Positions 1 to 10,870 of a stretch of DNA of 64,000 bases are shown in pieces (position 1 is the first letter of the stretch; every line of letters starts with the position of its first letter). The stretch is from Haemonchus contortus. Lineage: Eukaryota > Nematoda > Chromadorea > Rhabditida > Trichostrongylidae. The notes under the pieces are model-generated. The model made no database searches and was not told the DNA's origin. It was given only the letters and a program-made list of their open reading frames with translations. The stretch spans positions 35,558,505 through 35,622,504 of the forward strand of contig LS997567.1 in assembly GCA_000469685.2 (NCBI GenBank). The letters run 5' to 3'. The position numbers and the translations under genes are program-made.

Positions 1-1266
1 AATGCTAGTAAGGAAGGTGTGCTACGCGCTCATCTGGCCGTTAGTCGGATTTCCCGCGCCAGACCAACGAATTCTACCAGGATCGGCTAATTGGCATCCG
101 ATTACTTGAGGATTGCCTTGGGTCTACGCCATGTATTACTGAGTTGATCCTTCTGCAATTTTACAAATTTCATCGTTTCGATGGGAAAAACACCGTGACA
201 AATGCGGATGTTGCACTAGGACGAATTCGCGAATGACGTGCTGATCGGAAAGTGGACTAAAGGCCGTCTTCCCTCACCCTTCATGGGATCATTTGATATT
301 ATTGTTTATTTCTTGTTGCTCTCACATTTTTAGAGTGTTCGGAAAGTGCTGCTACAGGAGTGAATGCTTTTGTGCATTACCCATTAGTTTTTTCTGGAGC
401 TCCTTAGATCCTTAGCTGAACATGAGCAATACTAAAGTGGTCGGACTTTCGCTCTCATTGTATAGCCTGTAGTACGAAATTAAAAGCAGAACCACACGAA
501 GGCGTTCAGCTTTCAGGAACGCGTGCCTGTCCAAAGAATGGTGACAAGTTATGACGGAATGCATGCCGCGTCCCCCTTCACTTCCCCACTTCTAAGGTTT
601 ACATCAACTTAAAGGAGTCCTGTCAATGTTGGAGTGAGCCTTCCGGAAGTGATCAATGAATAATAAAGAAAGTGCTCTTAAAAGGAGGGTCACAGGGAGT
701 GGGTTAAGGTTACACACTTGCCAATGGATGGTCGCTCAATAAAGCCCTAAGACAAAAGTTCTACTCAGGACTCCGGATGAATTTGCAATTATGCTTGACT
801 TATTTTGTAATTTCTAATACTGAGCCGTGTATTACATGTAATGCTGTAATATATATATATATATATAGCTCTAAATACACGCTGTGTTGAAGCTACAGCT
901 CCCTATTCGATACAGTACAAGCTGGATGAGGCAAGGAATGACTTTTGTCTGGATTCCCGTGGACCAACTAATCTGGTTACAAACTTCCAACCCGATTTCT
1001 GGCCGAGGAGTGTTTGAGCAGTAGTCATTAGTAGTTGCTCAACGAGTTTACTTTACTTCTTCCTGATTTCAGTCGCAAAGAAGACTGCGCATGCAGAATA
1101 GCCTATGGTAATCATTATGTACATTTTGAGATTGAAGTGGAGCCCTAGTTCAGAGTACAGGACTAGCAAAGAATACAAGAAGAAAACGAGCAGAAGATGA
1201 ACGCTTTTGCCTAGGTGTCGCTTCCAGCAAGTCGTATGGAGACGTATCGAAACAGCAGACCAGGTT
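1..1266. other. Intergenic, no gene recognised
   Basis: No exon chain, RNA gene or transposon protein was recognised. The only distinct structure is a short AT dinucleotide run at 849-867. Open frames here are short and lack splice context. Confidence 0.5.
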
Positions 1267-1521
1267 GGGTGTGGTGCAGTAGGAACGAAATGGCCACGTC
1301 GCGGCGAACGACGCCGCGCGCGAAGGAATGTAGCAGGATGCAGCAGCAAGTAAAAAAATCCAGGAACAAAAGAACTGACAGTAGGGTCATGCCTGAAGAA
1401 ATAATCGCATAGCGATTGAGCTGTATGATGTACGCTAGAACTGTTATAACGAGGCAAATGGTCCGCAACAGCCGCGTGCGGAGGATTGATTACACAAAAC
1501 TGTTCCTACTGCCCGTCTCAC
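1267..1521 (+). mobile_element. MULE-like MITE, family M1, copy 1 (aged)
   Basis: This is one of four copies of a ~257-bp nonautonomous element; the others are at 29777, 36948 and 42651. It starts GGGTGTGGTGCAGTAGGAAC and ends with the imperfect inverse of that. The 9 bases before it (gaccaggtt) and after it (gaccatatt) match at 7 of 9 positions, which fits an eroded 9-bp target-site duplication. Short open frames across it are not genes. Confidence 0.8.
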
Positions 1522-3418
1522 GACCATATTTAGCAACCAATCGCCCTAAAACTCTGCATGCAGCCTAGTTTGCAATTAAGTTAGATTTTTGTAATTCGCA
1601 ATTTTGCAAGTGTTCGTATCATATCTGCTGCTCCGATGCAGAGTACCTTCACTGTGACTGAAAAAAGTTAATTAGGATGAAAGAAAGGAAGAATCCCGAT
1701 AAATGAATCTTGAAAGGCGGCATTATCTAGTTAGGCAGGAGGATGATGGATCTCTGGTATGTTAGGAGTTATCTCAAGTGTCAACATACTGAAATATTCA
1801 TTTCCGCTGCAATTCCAGGTATCATCCTATAAATAAGGCAAATACAAGATCGAAAATGATGAAAGCCAACAGACTACGATTGGCGAGAGTATAATGAATA
1901 ATGGACAGCTTTGGAAATGTCTTGTGCTGCTTAAAATACAACAAAGATTGGTAACATTCAAGTCTAAATGCTTAGCCATTTTCATTTTGTGTAGGGAATT
2001 AGAAATTTCGAAGCAAGCGCTAATTCAATACATTAACAGACAGATTCATTACGTTTTTTCAGGTGGTACGTAAGAAAACGTGTAATGCCACTTTGTTTAT
2101 GTGAAAAATTACTGAAGTTCTGAGCTGAGGGTGCTGCTAATCGTGGCTGTGGTACTGACAAAGATCCGAATGCAGATGACGCTCAATGTTCTGGTTACTT
2201 GATGTTTGTTTGTTTGTTTAGTTGTTTGTAACTGTAAATGTTTGGTGTAACACTGAGTAATCTCCAATGACTGTGTATAATTGAAATTATATACGACATA
2301 CGTGTTTTTATTATTAGGTTCAGCCGATGGCGCTTTATTACTATTATAGGTTTAGCTGATGGCGCACTTTGAGGGCATAATAAATGAGTAAATATATAAA
2401 TAAATATTCAAATGTTCCAACTTATCGGGTTGTTGGAAGACTATTAATCATGCTTATTTGTTATTATTTATTATACTCTACACGTTATTTATTAGCTTAT
2501 TGCTTATTCGTTTACACACTTCTATAGTTCTGCAACTGTTGTCGAAGCTATTTGCCTTCTGCGGACGTGAACAAAAGCCAGTAGTTTCAATCAGTATCAA
2601 TTTATCGCTGTAGAATCGGGTCTTTTGTTAAAACTTCACATTTTTGCATCTTGATATGTTAGTGAGGGACCATTATGGAGCTGAACCTTTTTTAAAGGTA
2701 TTTTTCACAGTGACAGCGCGAACACAAAGGGAAGGAACTACATAGTTTTACTCTATGCCAAATCATCTGGAAGACTATTAGAACAATAACATTAGTCAAA
2801 GTCGGAAGTAGCACTCACTGTTATAGAGAAGTTTAGAGTAATACTAAATTAGGTTTGGTTCAAAGTGTAACTAAAGCGTTTCCTATGGGGCACGGTGAAG
2901 TAGCCTCAACTCCACCGTAATCATAGGTTCACTAAAACACGATTTTTTCTCGACCACTACCATCTGCTGTGTGATTTGGCGCAGCTCGTCGAGGTAAGGT
3001 CAGGTGAAGCTTGATTTGTTCAATTGATCGCATCAAAGGGACAATACGCCATAAAAATGGTTTTGGCCATTTCATACTACATAGTAGCAATGTGGGGGGG
3101 GGGGGGGGGCTACGGCTACGTGGGAGCAAAATGAGATCCTTTGTATGTGCAATCAGTAGAGCCCGCTAATAGTCAACGGTCGTATTCTTTTTATGAAATT
3201 TATTCATTCATTCGTACGCTATATAAGGCGATACCAAAAAGGTTACATAAAAAAACAAATCCAACAAACCAAATGAGGGCAGCAACAATATGAATAATAG
3301 GTCGATGCATAATCACTGCGGATTTTTTCGCGGCTTCTTTTCTCTATTCGAATATTGATTAGGGACTTAATAAGAATAATCTTCTCAATTTCCTCAACAA
3401 AAAATGCTTAGAAAGTCA
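1522..3418. other. Intergenic, AT-rich, no gene recognised
   Basis: Nothing coding is recognisable. A run of 16 G lies at 3094-3109. The rest is AT-rich sequence without a clear repeat. Confidence 0.45.
3094..3109 (+). repeat. Poly-G run, 16 bases
   Basis: Sixteen consecutive G residues sit in otherwise AT-rich DNA. Such a run can form a G-quadruplex, and its length may be an assembly uncertainty. Confidence 0.8.
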
Positions 3419-3806
3419 GCCACTATTTACCCTTTAATGCCCCACTCTGTTGAGAAAGGGCTGGATTTCTATCAAATTTTTTCAAAGAAGGTGAAACCGG
3501 CTAGAAACTCGCCTAGAGGGGTAATTTGACCTGTAGAACACGAATATCGCATCCACTCATAATGAAAACGCCTGGGACACTAGTTAGGGGCAAGTTTTCA
3601 GCAGGAGCGGTGACCCCGCGATTTGGCACAGGCGCATTTAGCGCAATCGCTAGGCATTCTTATAACAAATGGATGCAATATTCGTGTTCTACGGGTCAAA
3701 TTACCCCTGTAGGCAAGTTTCTAACCGGTTTCATCTTCTTTGAAAAAATTCGGTAGAAATCCAGCCCATTCTCGACAAGGTGGGGCAGTAAAGGGTAAAT
3801 AGTGCC
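3419..3806. mobile_element. Foldback MITE with ~140-bp arms and 8-bp TSD
   Basis: The left arm (3419-3558) and the right arm (about 3667-3806) are near-identical inverted repeats, both starting with CACTATTTACCC when read inward. The element is flanked by an exact 8-bp direct repeat, GAAAGTCA, at 3411-3418 and 3807-3814. An 8-bp duplication is usual for hAT-type transposases, so this is probably a hAT-mobilised foldback element (inference). It encodes nothing. Confidence 0.9.
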
Positions 3807-4419
3807 GAAAGTCATCTTCATACGCTCTATTACTTCGAGAAAGGTTGGAAGGTGGCACAGTCATAAAGTGATCTCAACAAACTTCTCGGCGATGGAATAG
3901 CAAGTCAAAGCCGAATAAGGAATGGAATCTGCTTTCACATTCACCCTATCCACCGACAGAAACTCCTGTGAATCATAACGTCGACCCTTCATTGAAAAAT
4001 TGGCTAGCGAACAGATTTTAAAACGAAATGAATGACTTTATGGCCGACGTCAGGGCGTGGATCGCCTCCAAAAATCGAATCTTCTTCGCTTATGGAATAC
4101 GACTGCCTGGCAAGGGGGAAGCAGTGCTTGACGTAGATGGTGGATGTGTTCCGGGGTAATTATTTGAATATTTCTTTGCTAAATATTTCTATCGTTCCTC
4201 CAATTAAAATTTGCTGAAAAAATCCGCAATAATTATGCATCAACCTAATAGAAAGAGCAAATAGCGAGTACCACGCCTAAAAAAACTTTTTTTGGCGATT
4301 GCCTTTCTGGAGGATGTCTATACAGTCCCTCACAGCAGGAACATGCGCTGCTCTGCAATATGTGAAATCTCGTCCCAACAGCACGTTCGTCGTGTGAACT
4401 CGAAAACTCAAAATTCGTT
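3807..4419. other. Intergenic, no gene recognised
   Basis: No gene, repeat copy or RNA was recognised in this stretch. Confidence 0.4.
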
Positions 4420-5130
4420 GTCTAACCGTATTCATCGAAATGGTTGAAAGTGACTGTAGATTTCGCGATTTCCACGGATTTTTCCTCGAGCCTCGCCTCC
4501 GACGGACTATACTTCATCGACACTTTTGTCCTGTAATCGAAAAAAAGGCAAGTGAAGTTGCTTAGTACTGTGCTTCCAAATTCAAAAGAACGGTCCCATA
4601 GTACAAAAAAAAAGAATGTCTTATTCAACTGAAAAGCTATTGATTCCTGGAAATTCCACGCTTTCCATTTGGCGTTCGTCATTTCTCGAAAATTTGTTAC
4701 GAATGGATCAGTACTACTGCGTGAATGGCAGTAGCAGTTGTAACAGTTGTAGTACAACTGATGACGAATTCTCCAACGAATATAAAAGAACTGCCACCGA
4801 CCCGATATTCAACCATTTCCTTACAAATGCTTTCAGCGAATTTCTAATTCCATAGGATCCCCATCTGGCTCCTTGAATGAAATTCTGAAGTTTTAGATTT
4901 CTTGAATATTTAAACTATTTCATTAGATGAAATCTTGCCTTATCCTATCAGTTCTAACGGATGAAGTATCATTCCGAACTTATTGCCGTTCCTTTCACAG
5001 AATCGGCTAATTTTTAGAAAAAATAGGAATAGGGGCTAATGGGATTTTGGTGCTCCCTTCAGGAGGATTTCCAAAGTGGTTAATGAATTTTGAAACAGCT
5101 GCTAGATTCTTAAGATGAGCTCTTAGGAAA
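4420..5130 (-). pseudogene. Decayed duplicate of the region upstream of CRM-B
   Basis: This stretch is paralogous to about 18500-19215. Blocks such as gatcagtactactgcgtgaa and the following ~130 bp are shared at high identity. Read on the minus strand, 5130-4960 aligns with the open frame at 18987-19214 but here carries stop codons. The duplication that made CRM-A and CRM-B therefore extends about 2 kb upstream of them. If a small gene once lay here, this copy is broken. Confidence 0.5.
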
Positions 5131-5311
5131 CTTAACCCATTGACGACACCTTGACGAGCATTGACGCCTTGTAAAAGTCTCACCTAGAACTGAACTTTGG
5201 CTTTTTTTCAGAACAAACACATAAATAAATCATAGAATTAATTATAAGTAATTAGTAACAAAGCACAACAACTTTAAGAGATTACGTTTCACGCGACAAG
5301 ACTTGTGTTTC

Positions 5312-5626
5312 TTATTGAAACAATCCAAAATAATTTCCTGAACCTACTGCAACGTATGTTGACCCTTTTTGTTTTTTTTTTTCGATGCGAATCCTTGCTC
5401 TTTGGGCATTGCTGCGTAACACTCTACACTCCTCATCGTTGATGATTCCTTTTAGACCTCTAGGTATCTCCTCCAACACATGTCGCATGGAGTGACAATG
5501 ATGACTCGAAGTGTAGCCATAATTAACATTTAGCAGGGATTGGACCACTTCTAGTTTGAAGTCATTAATCCCGACATTCTTCACCACATCTTCGTACAGC
5601 TTCCATGCGTTCACAACTCCAGCCAT
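5312..5626 (-). CDS. Hypothetical 104-residue ORF, not recognised
   Basis: This ATG-initiated frame has balanced, non-repetitive composition, a Lys/Arg-rich stretch near residues 75-88 (ARIRIEKKKQKGS) and two adjacent His near residue 41. No family was recognised and no splice partner was found, so it may be a chance frame or a fragment of an old element. It lies between the decayed duplicate and CRM-A on the opposite strand. Confidence 0.25.
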   Translation of the reverse strand: MAGVVNAWKLYEDVVKNVGINDFKLEVVQSLLNVNYGYTSSHHCHSMRHVLEEIPRGLKGIINDEECRVLRSNAQRARIRIEKKKQKGSTYVAVGSGNYFGLFQ

Positions 5627-5992
5627 TTCATAGGTGCTGCTTTCGAGATGTCCTTGTCGTTGATATTATAAGAATTTGCAATTGGCCAGGCGACTATGTG
5701 GCGCACGACTTGTCTGCACTTGTCCTAGCGAGGCAATAGAAATTCACATATTCACTAACAGCAGGCAAAATTTCTTGCTAAATCCAGTTCTCCCTTTCCT
5801 ACAGCCTCCTAAGCCTCTAGGTGGCAATTTCCTGCCTTTGCTTTACGAGTGCATCAAAGCTGTTTCTATGTCACTAAGAGGGGGCAGACAAGCAGAGTAC
5901 CCCCTATCGGCTACTCTTTCCGTTCACCAACATAATACACTTTTGATATTGCCTCTCAGCTTTGGCTCCAAAAAGTACACCTCGTCGGACAT

Positions 5993-6014
5993 CTTGACGC
6001 GCATGCGCGTCAAG
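5993..6014. repeat. Perfect 22-bp GC-rich palindrome
   Basis: The palindrome is centred on GCGCATGCGC and extends outward to CTTGA/TCAAG. It lies about 590 bp upstream of the CRM-A start, in a locally GC-rich patch. It could be a binding site for a dimeric factor or an element remnant; nothing in the sequence decides between these. Confidence 0.85.
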
Positions 6015-6586
6015 CTGGCTGCGCCCGCCAAAACGCTCATGTCCCACGCGGCCGAAAAATCCAAAACGCGCGCTGTCGTCAATTGGTCAAGAGACATTTT
6101 CTGTCCCGAGCCATAGATACACTGAACGCTGGTGAACCAAAAGTACAAAAAAAAATTGAAATTGTGAAATTGTGTGAAATTGAAATAAAGAAAAGAGGCG
6201 GAAGAATTATCGAGAACTTCAGTTTCTTCTCCTTATGGCTACTCCAGTCAGGAGTACACACTGAAAGGGTGGTTCTAGATAATGTTCTCAGAACTTCCTT
6301 ACATTTTCACCAATGTCTACATCGACGCTCAGGTGATAAGTTCTACATCAGAACTATCATGTCGAGTAGATTTACAACAGTTACGGCATACAGTACCGAG
6401 TGAACATTAATCTTTGTTTGGAGAAAGGCGCTTGTCTGATGTTTTTTTAAATACCACAGTAGGGCTCAAAGTTTGTCCTGGCCATTCTCAACAAATGATT
6501 CTGATAGGCTGAAACTGATCCAGTTCATTGAAAAGTCTCGTTTACGGTTGTGATTACTAGTACAAAATCAAGTCCTATTCTCCTGA

Positions 6587-6591
6587 TTCAG
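6587..6591 (+). promoter_or_regulatory. Candidate spliced-leader acceptor of CRM-A
   Basis: TTCAG after a pyrimidine-rich stretch lies 7 bases before the ATG. CRM-B has the same arrangement at 19707-19711, which supports a conserved trans-splice or 5'UTR acceptor. Confidence 0.6.
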
Positions 6592-6598
6592 GCGAACA

Positions 6599-9500
6599 AT
6601 GCACAGACTCTCTGCAGCTCTAGTTTTCCTTCAACTGCTATCTGCTTGCTTTGCAAATCTAGTAAGTTGATTGTTCGCTCTAACATGGCACGAAGAGTTT
6701 TCATTCAGAATTAATTACATTCAGCTGAAATTGTAACAACTATTGTGGATGTAATATGAGAAGTGCCTATCTTAAAGGCTTAGTTCACGATAATTTTGAG
6801 GCGCCCTTTTTCAGTTAAAAAGTGGGAGCATTGATGTAGAGCGAAGAGTCGGTGGCGAAGAAAACGAGTAAATCCACCTACTTCGCGAAAAATGTAAAGT
6901 AGTGGTAAGAGAGGTTGTACGAGATCACCATGACGGGAATGGCACGGAAGGGCTACTCGGACGAGTTTCCAGTTTTAGCAATTATGCTAAGTGCTGACTA
7001 CACCAAACCAATATATTGAAAATGCCTTCATTGGCGCCATGGATCACGGACAGTTGTTTGAACTTCTCACTTGGTCTCGCTTTCAAGTGTGCAGCCTCTA
7101 CAACACCACTGGAACTCGTCAGCGGTGGGTGTGGCATTCACATGATACAATGTCTGGTCTTTACTGTGCCCTATCCGGGACTTTTCTCGGCCTGAAATCG
7201 CCACATAAGGGACTTTGAATTTGTCTTATAGGGAAATCTAAGAAACCATTTCTATTGTAAACTGTGCCTTTAAGTGGAACACAGTGTTTAGGGTGAAATT
7301 GAATATTGTTCAAGAAAAGCTGAAAAAATCAAGACGGAATCTTCTGATGACAGAAGTGCTCTCAAATTTTTCATGAAGAAGTTGTTATTCTGGCTAGGGT
7401 TCGTCATGCGGTAGCTGTTTGCAAATGTGCTATGCTGGATGCGGATCAGGAAGCTGTAACTGTCAGAAAACATGCGGTGGCGTCTGCGGAGGCGGAGCAG
7501 TGGCCGTCGGTGGCTATGTAAGTGCTTGGAATGGAAGTCGATTCTTGCAAACTCAGTTCCTTTAATGGCAGAGGGGTGAGACACATGAAAATGTTACTTT
7601 TCAAAGAGCAACACAAAAAGTAACTGAACGTGTACACCTCGCATTTCAGCTTTGCTTATTTTGATTCACTTCTGATTTGCAGGCTTCTTGTAGCACTTGT
7701 CTACAGTCGTGCTATGCTGGATGTGGGTCGGGAAGCTGCAACTGCCAGAAGACCTGTGGTGGCGTCTGCGGAGGCGGAGCAGTGGCCGTCGGTGGCTATG
7801 TAAGTGCTTGAAATGAAAGTCGATTTTTGTAAACTCGGTTCCTTTAATGGCAGAGGGGTGAGACACATGAAAATGTTACTTTTCAAATTGCAACATAAAA
7901 AGTAACTGCACGTGTACACCTCGCATTCAGCTGTGCTTATTTTGATTCACTTCTGATTTGCAGGCTTCCTGTAGCACTTGTCTACAGTCGTGCTATGCTG
8001 GCTGTGGATCAGGAAGCTGCAACTGCCAGAAGACCTGCGGTGGCGTTTGCGGAGGCGGAGCTATGGTCGTCGGTGGTTATGTAAGTGCTTGAAATGAAAG
8101 TCGATTCTTGTAAACTCGGTTCCTCCAATGGCAGAGGGGTGAGACACATGAAAATTTTACCTTAATGTTTTCTATACCCCAGAGCTGTTAAACGCGCAGT
8201 ATTACGGAACATGTACAGAACGGCTGTGGAGGTGTGTACGGGGTAACGAGGAGTGGGAAGATTCCAGAAGGTTAGCACAACAAATAGCTAATCGGAATGG
8301 ATACACAACTCGGCAGCATGGCTCAAGCAGATCAAGGTCTATTCTATATGAAACTGAAGATAAGATGTATCTCCAATTACCATTCATATCAGATCGATTC
8401 AGCGCAGTTATTCAGCAATGCCTGAAAAGAGCGGATCTAGCCAATGACATTTTCTTGGTTAACACACCAAGAGAAAACATTAAATACTAGTAGGTTAGAA
8501 ATCCACTCTATGACTGAATTTGCATCATGGATAACTGCGTGATCTGCCCTTATGGAAAAGTAGGAGACTGTGCACAAAGGGCTGTGGTTTACCAGCTCCA
8601 GTGTTTGACATGTGATGCTTGCTATATTGGAGAAACTGGGAGACAGTCATGTGTTCGTGCAAAAGAACATTTAGCTAGCTAACGAAGGTCTTGCTCGATT
8701 GCACCTCTTGGGAAGCACAGAAGAGAAGGCCATGCTGGTTGTGACTTTGACGTCAAATGCGCGGTTTTGGCCTACGAGGACAGTATTGGTGCCAGAAAGC
8801 TCCCGAGGCTTTCTTTATAAGACATCGAAATCCGAGCATGAATAACAAGAATGAGTGCATCAACATAACTGGTGACCTCTTGCCTTTCATCCCTCTATGT
8901 GAGCTTTGATAATAGAGACTGATACGTGTCACGTCACGATACTATTAAAGGGTCATGCTTGACCGGGCTGTCTCAATTGCTCTATTGTCTCTAAAATTGA
9001 GCAAGTGTTCGGTGTTGGTGGAATTGACGTAAGTGGCTTGTTGAAATTTCTCCTTAGTTGGAAGTTCATCGCTCTGAGTTGCAACGAGTTAAGAGCTGGT
9101 CTACGTCAAACGTGATAGGTGATACTCTAAAGTTGCGATGCGCTTTCAGGCCTTCGATAAAGACGAGTTTTTCGAAACGTCAGGCCAATAAAGATTGCAC
9201 CCTTAAAAACCTGTATGGCATAGAAGAATTGACTAATTATAGCACAGATGCCCATGTTTAAGGAAAGGCGAACATGGAAGTTATTTTATTCAATTCTTTG
9301 ATTTGCAGGCTTCTTGTAGCACTTGTCTACAGTCGTGCTATGCTGGATGTGGATCAGGAAGCTGCAACTGCCAGAAGACCTGCGGTGGTGTCTGCGGAGG
9401 CGGAGCAGTGGTCGTTGGTGGCTATGTAAGCGCTTGAAATGAAAGTCGATCCTTGTAAACTTGGTTCCTCCAATGGCGGAGGGGCGCGACACATGAAAAT

Positions 9501-10769
9501 GTCACTTTTCAAAGAGCAACACCCGCACGTATACACCTCGCATTCAGCTGTGTTTATTTTGATTCACTTCTGATTTGCAGGCTTCTTGTAGCACTTGTCT
9601 GCAGTCGTGCTATGCTGGATGTGGATCAGGAAGCTGTAACTGCCAGAAGACCTGTGGTGGCGTCTGCGGAGTTGCAGTTGTGGGTGGTTATGTGAGTGTT
9701 CATATTGAACTACTATCTATTCAGTACTTCTTAACTTATTTGTTTACTATATGAAGTTATCATAAGTTTCTGCTCTCCCTCACCCTACTGAAGAGCACGG
9801 AGGGAGAGTATTTCAAAATTCGACTTCCGTCTAGGGCACGTGCGAAACGGAAGTTGAACTACTTCTTTGATTTGTTCCCCCCATATATTTTTGATACTTT
9901 GGCTTGATACTATCGCTCGTAATAATTTAAAAAGAACACTAATTTTGAAGAGAGAGGTAGTGTCTGCGGGGGTGCAGTCGTGGGCGGTTTCGTGAGTTTT
10001 TGAAGTTGATTTTGAACTATCAGGAGTACTGATTTCGGAAAGAAAAAGAGTCACTGGTTACGTATGAATTATAGTCCTCATGTGGCACTTGTCTGCAATC
10101 GTGCTATGCCGGATGTGGATCGGGAATTTGTAACTGTCAGAAAACTTGTGGAAGTGTCTGTGGTGGCGCAATTATGAGCGGTTATGTAAGTTTTCAGCAG
10201 TGTTGAGATAATTTTGTGGCCCAAAGTGTCTCCGGCCTACATACAAGTATTGCACTGTAATCGAGTGTGAAAAGAAATGAACGGAAAGTTCTCCTTCAAA
10301 TAAGAAAAAAGACACGGCTGCCTTTCTAGGTCGCTCCTGTCGTTCCGTTGGTACCCGCTCAGGTTTCATTTGGAGGATGCAGAAGTCAATGTTTCCAACA
10401 ATGTGGTGCCTCATGCGGCTCATCGTCCGTATGTCTGGGCTCTTGTCAATCATCATGCGGAGCACGATGCCAAGTTTTGCCAACCTGTATGAGTACTTGT
10501 AAGAGCGGATGTATGAGCAGTTGTCGAAATGTCGCTTATCTCATGCCTTGCCAGCAAAGGTGCCAAGCGACCTGCGCTCAGACTTGTCAAGGAGTACAAC
10601 AATTCGTTGTGAGTTCTACATTTCCAACACTTTGATTTACTGTTTTAGCTGTTTTGGCGAGTATTTCGAAATGTGTTCGCTACAGGTACCATGTTCCACA
10701 TCTGGTTCTGGCTGTGGCTGCTCCAGCGGTTACAGCTCATGCGGAGGAGGAATGTGCTGCCGCGTATAG
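6599..10769 (+). CDS. CRM-A: modular cysteine-rich secreted protein, 372 aa
   Basis: Nine phase-0 exons: 6599-6661, 7398-7517, 7683-7799, 7964-8080, 9309-9425, 9581-9691, 10075-10185, 10330-10608 and 10686-10769. Exon 1 encodes a 21-residue signal peptide. Exons 2-7 each encode one 37-40 residue module with eight Cys spaced C-x2-C-x3-C-x3-C-x4-C-x-C-x3-C-x3-C, ending in a Gly-rich tail. Exon 8 (93 aa) is a C-x3-C-rich domain resembling the C_tripleX repeats of nematode ABU/PQN proteins. Exon 9 ends in CGGGMCCRV. All junctions are GT-AG and keep the frame. A secreted or cuticle/gut-lumen structural role is inference. The intron between exons 4 and 5 carries a Penelope-like insertion, and a half-deleted module lies at 9956. 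The paralogue is CRM-B. Confidence 0.9.
6772..7273. mobile_element. TTAA-type MITE, family M2, copy a, in CRM-A intron 1
   Basis: The ends read TTAAAGGC...GTGCCTTTAA, with inverted terminal sequence AGGCacAGTTcACgATAA. Six copies of the family occur in this window. A TTAA at both ends fits piggyBac-like targeting (inference). No transposase is present. Confidence 0.7.
8190..8909 (+). pseudogene. Penelope-like retroelement relic (GIY-YIG endonuclease end)
   Basis: Conceptual translation in shifting frames gives LPFISD, then CVICPYGKVGDC, then VVYQL-C--C--CYIGETGR----R--EH, and ends NECINITGDLLPF...CEL-stop at 8909. The YIGETGR...R..EH core is the GIY-YIG nuclease of Penelope-like elements. 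There are in-frame stops (for example after EHLAS) and at least three frameshifts, so it is dead. It lies inside the CRM-A intron between exons 4 and 5, making that intron 1.2 kb instead of about 165 bp. The 5' reverse transcriptase part is missing. Confidence 0.8.
9149..9186 (+). other. Hammerhead-like tail motif of the Penelope-like relic
   Basis: GGCCT and AGGCC form an outer stem around a core that ends CGAAACGTC, followed by AATAAA. This matches the 3' half of a type I hammerhead (GAAA, GUC cleavage triplet, stem I). The CUGANGA box is eroded (TCGATAA), so activity is unlikely. Confidence 0.4.
9956..9991 (+). pseudogene. Half-deleted CRM module exon in CRM-A
   Basis: The 12 codons GSVCGGAVVGGF, followed by a GTGAGT donor, are the 3' third of a module exon. 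The sequence just upstream (aactaattttgaagagag) matches intron sequence of CRM-B at 20159-20177, not exon sequence. A deletion has fused an upstream intron to the middle of an exon and removed its acceptor. CRM-B has the intact counterpart at 21232-21342. Confidence 0.75.
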
Positions 10770-10864
10770 AAGCCTTTCATGAATCATTGACCGTAATGAG
10801 TGCTCATGTAAGGTGCCATACGTATCAATAGTTTATGTTGGTGACAGTTGTTGGGTTTGATCCA

Positions 10865-10870
10865 AATAAA
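10865..10870 (+). terminator. Poly(A) signal of CRM-A
   Basis: AATAAA lies 96 bp after the TAG stop. Confidence 0.7.

Noticed and set aside
5676..6116. 146-residue plus-strand frame upstream of CRM-A
   Set aside because: No family was recognised, it overlaps a palindromic GC-rich patch, and it has no exon partner. It is treated as chance.
10172..10483. Minus-strand frames over the C-x3-C exons of CRM-A and CRM-B
   Set aside because: They are antisense shadows of well-supported coding exons.
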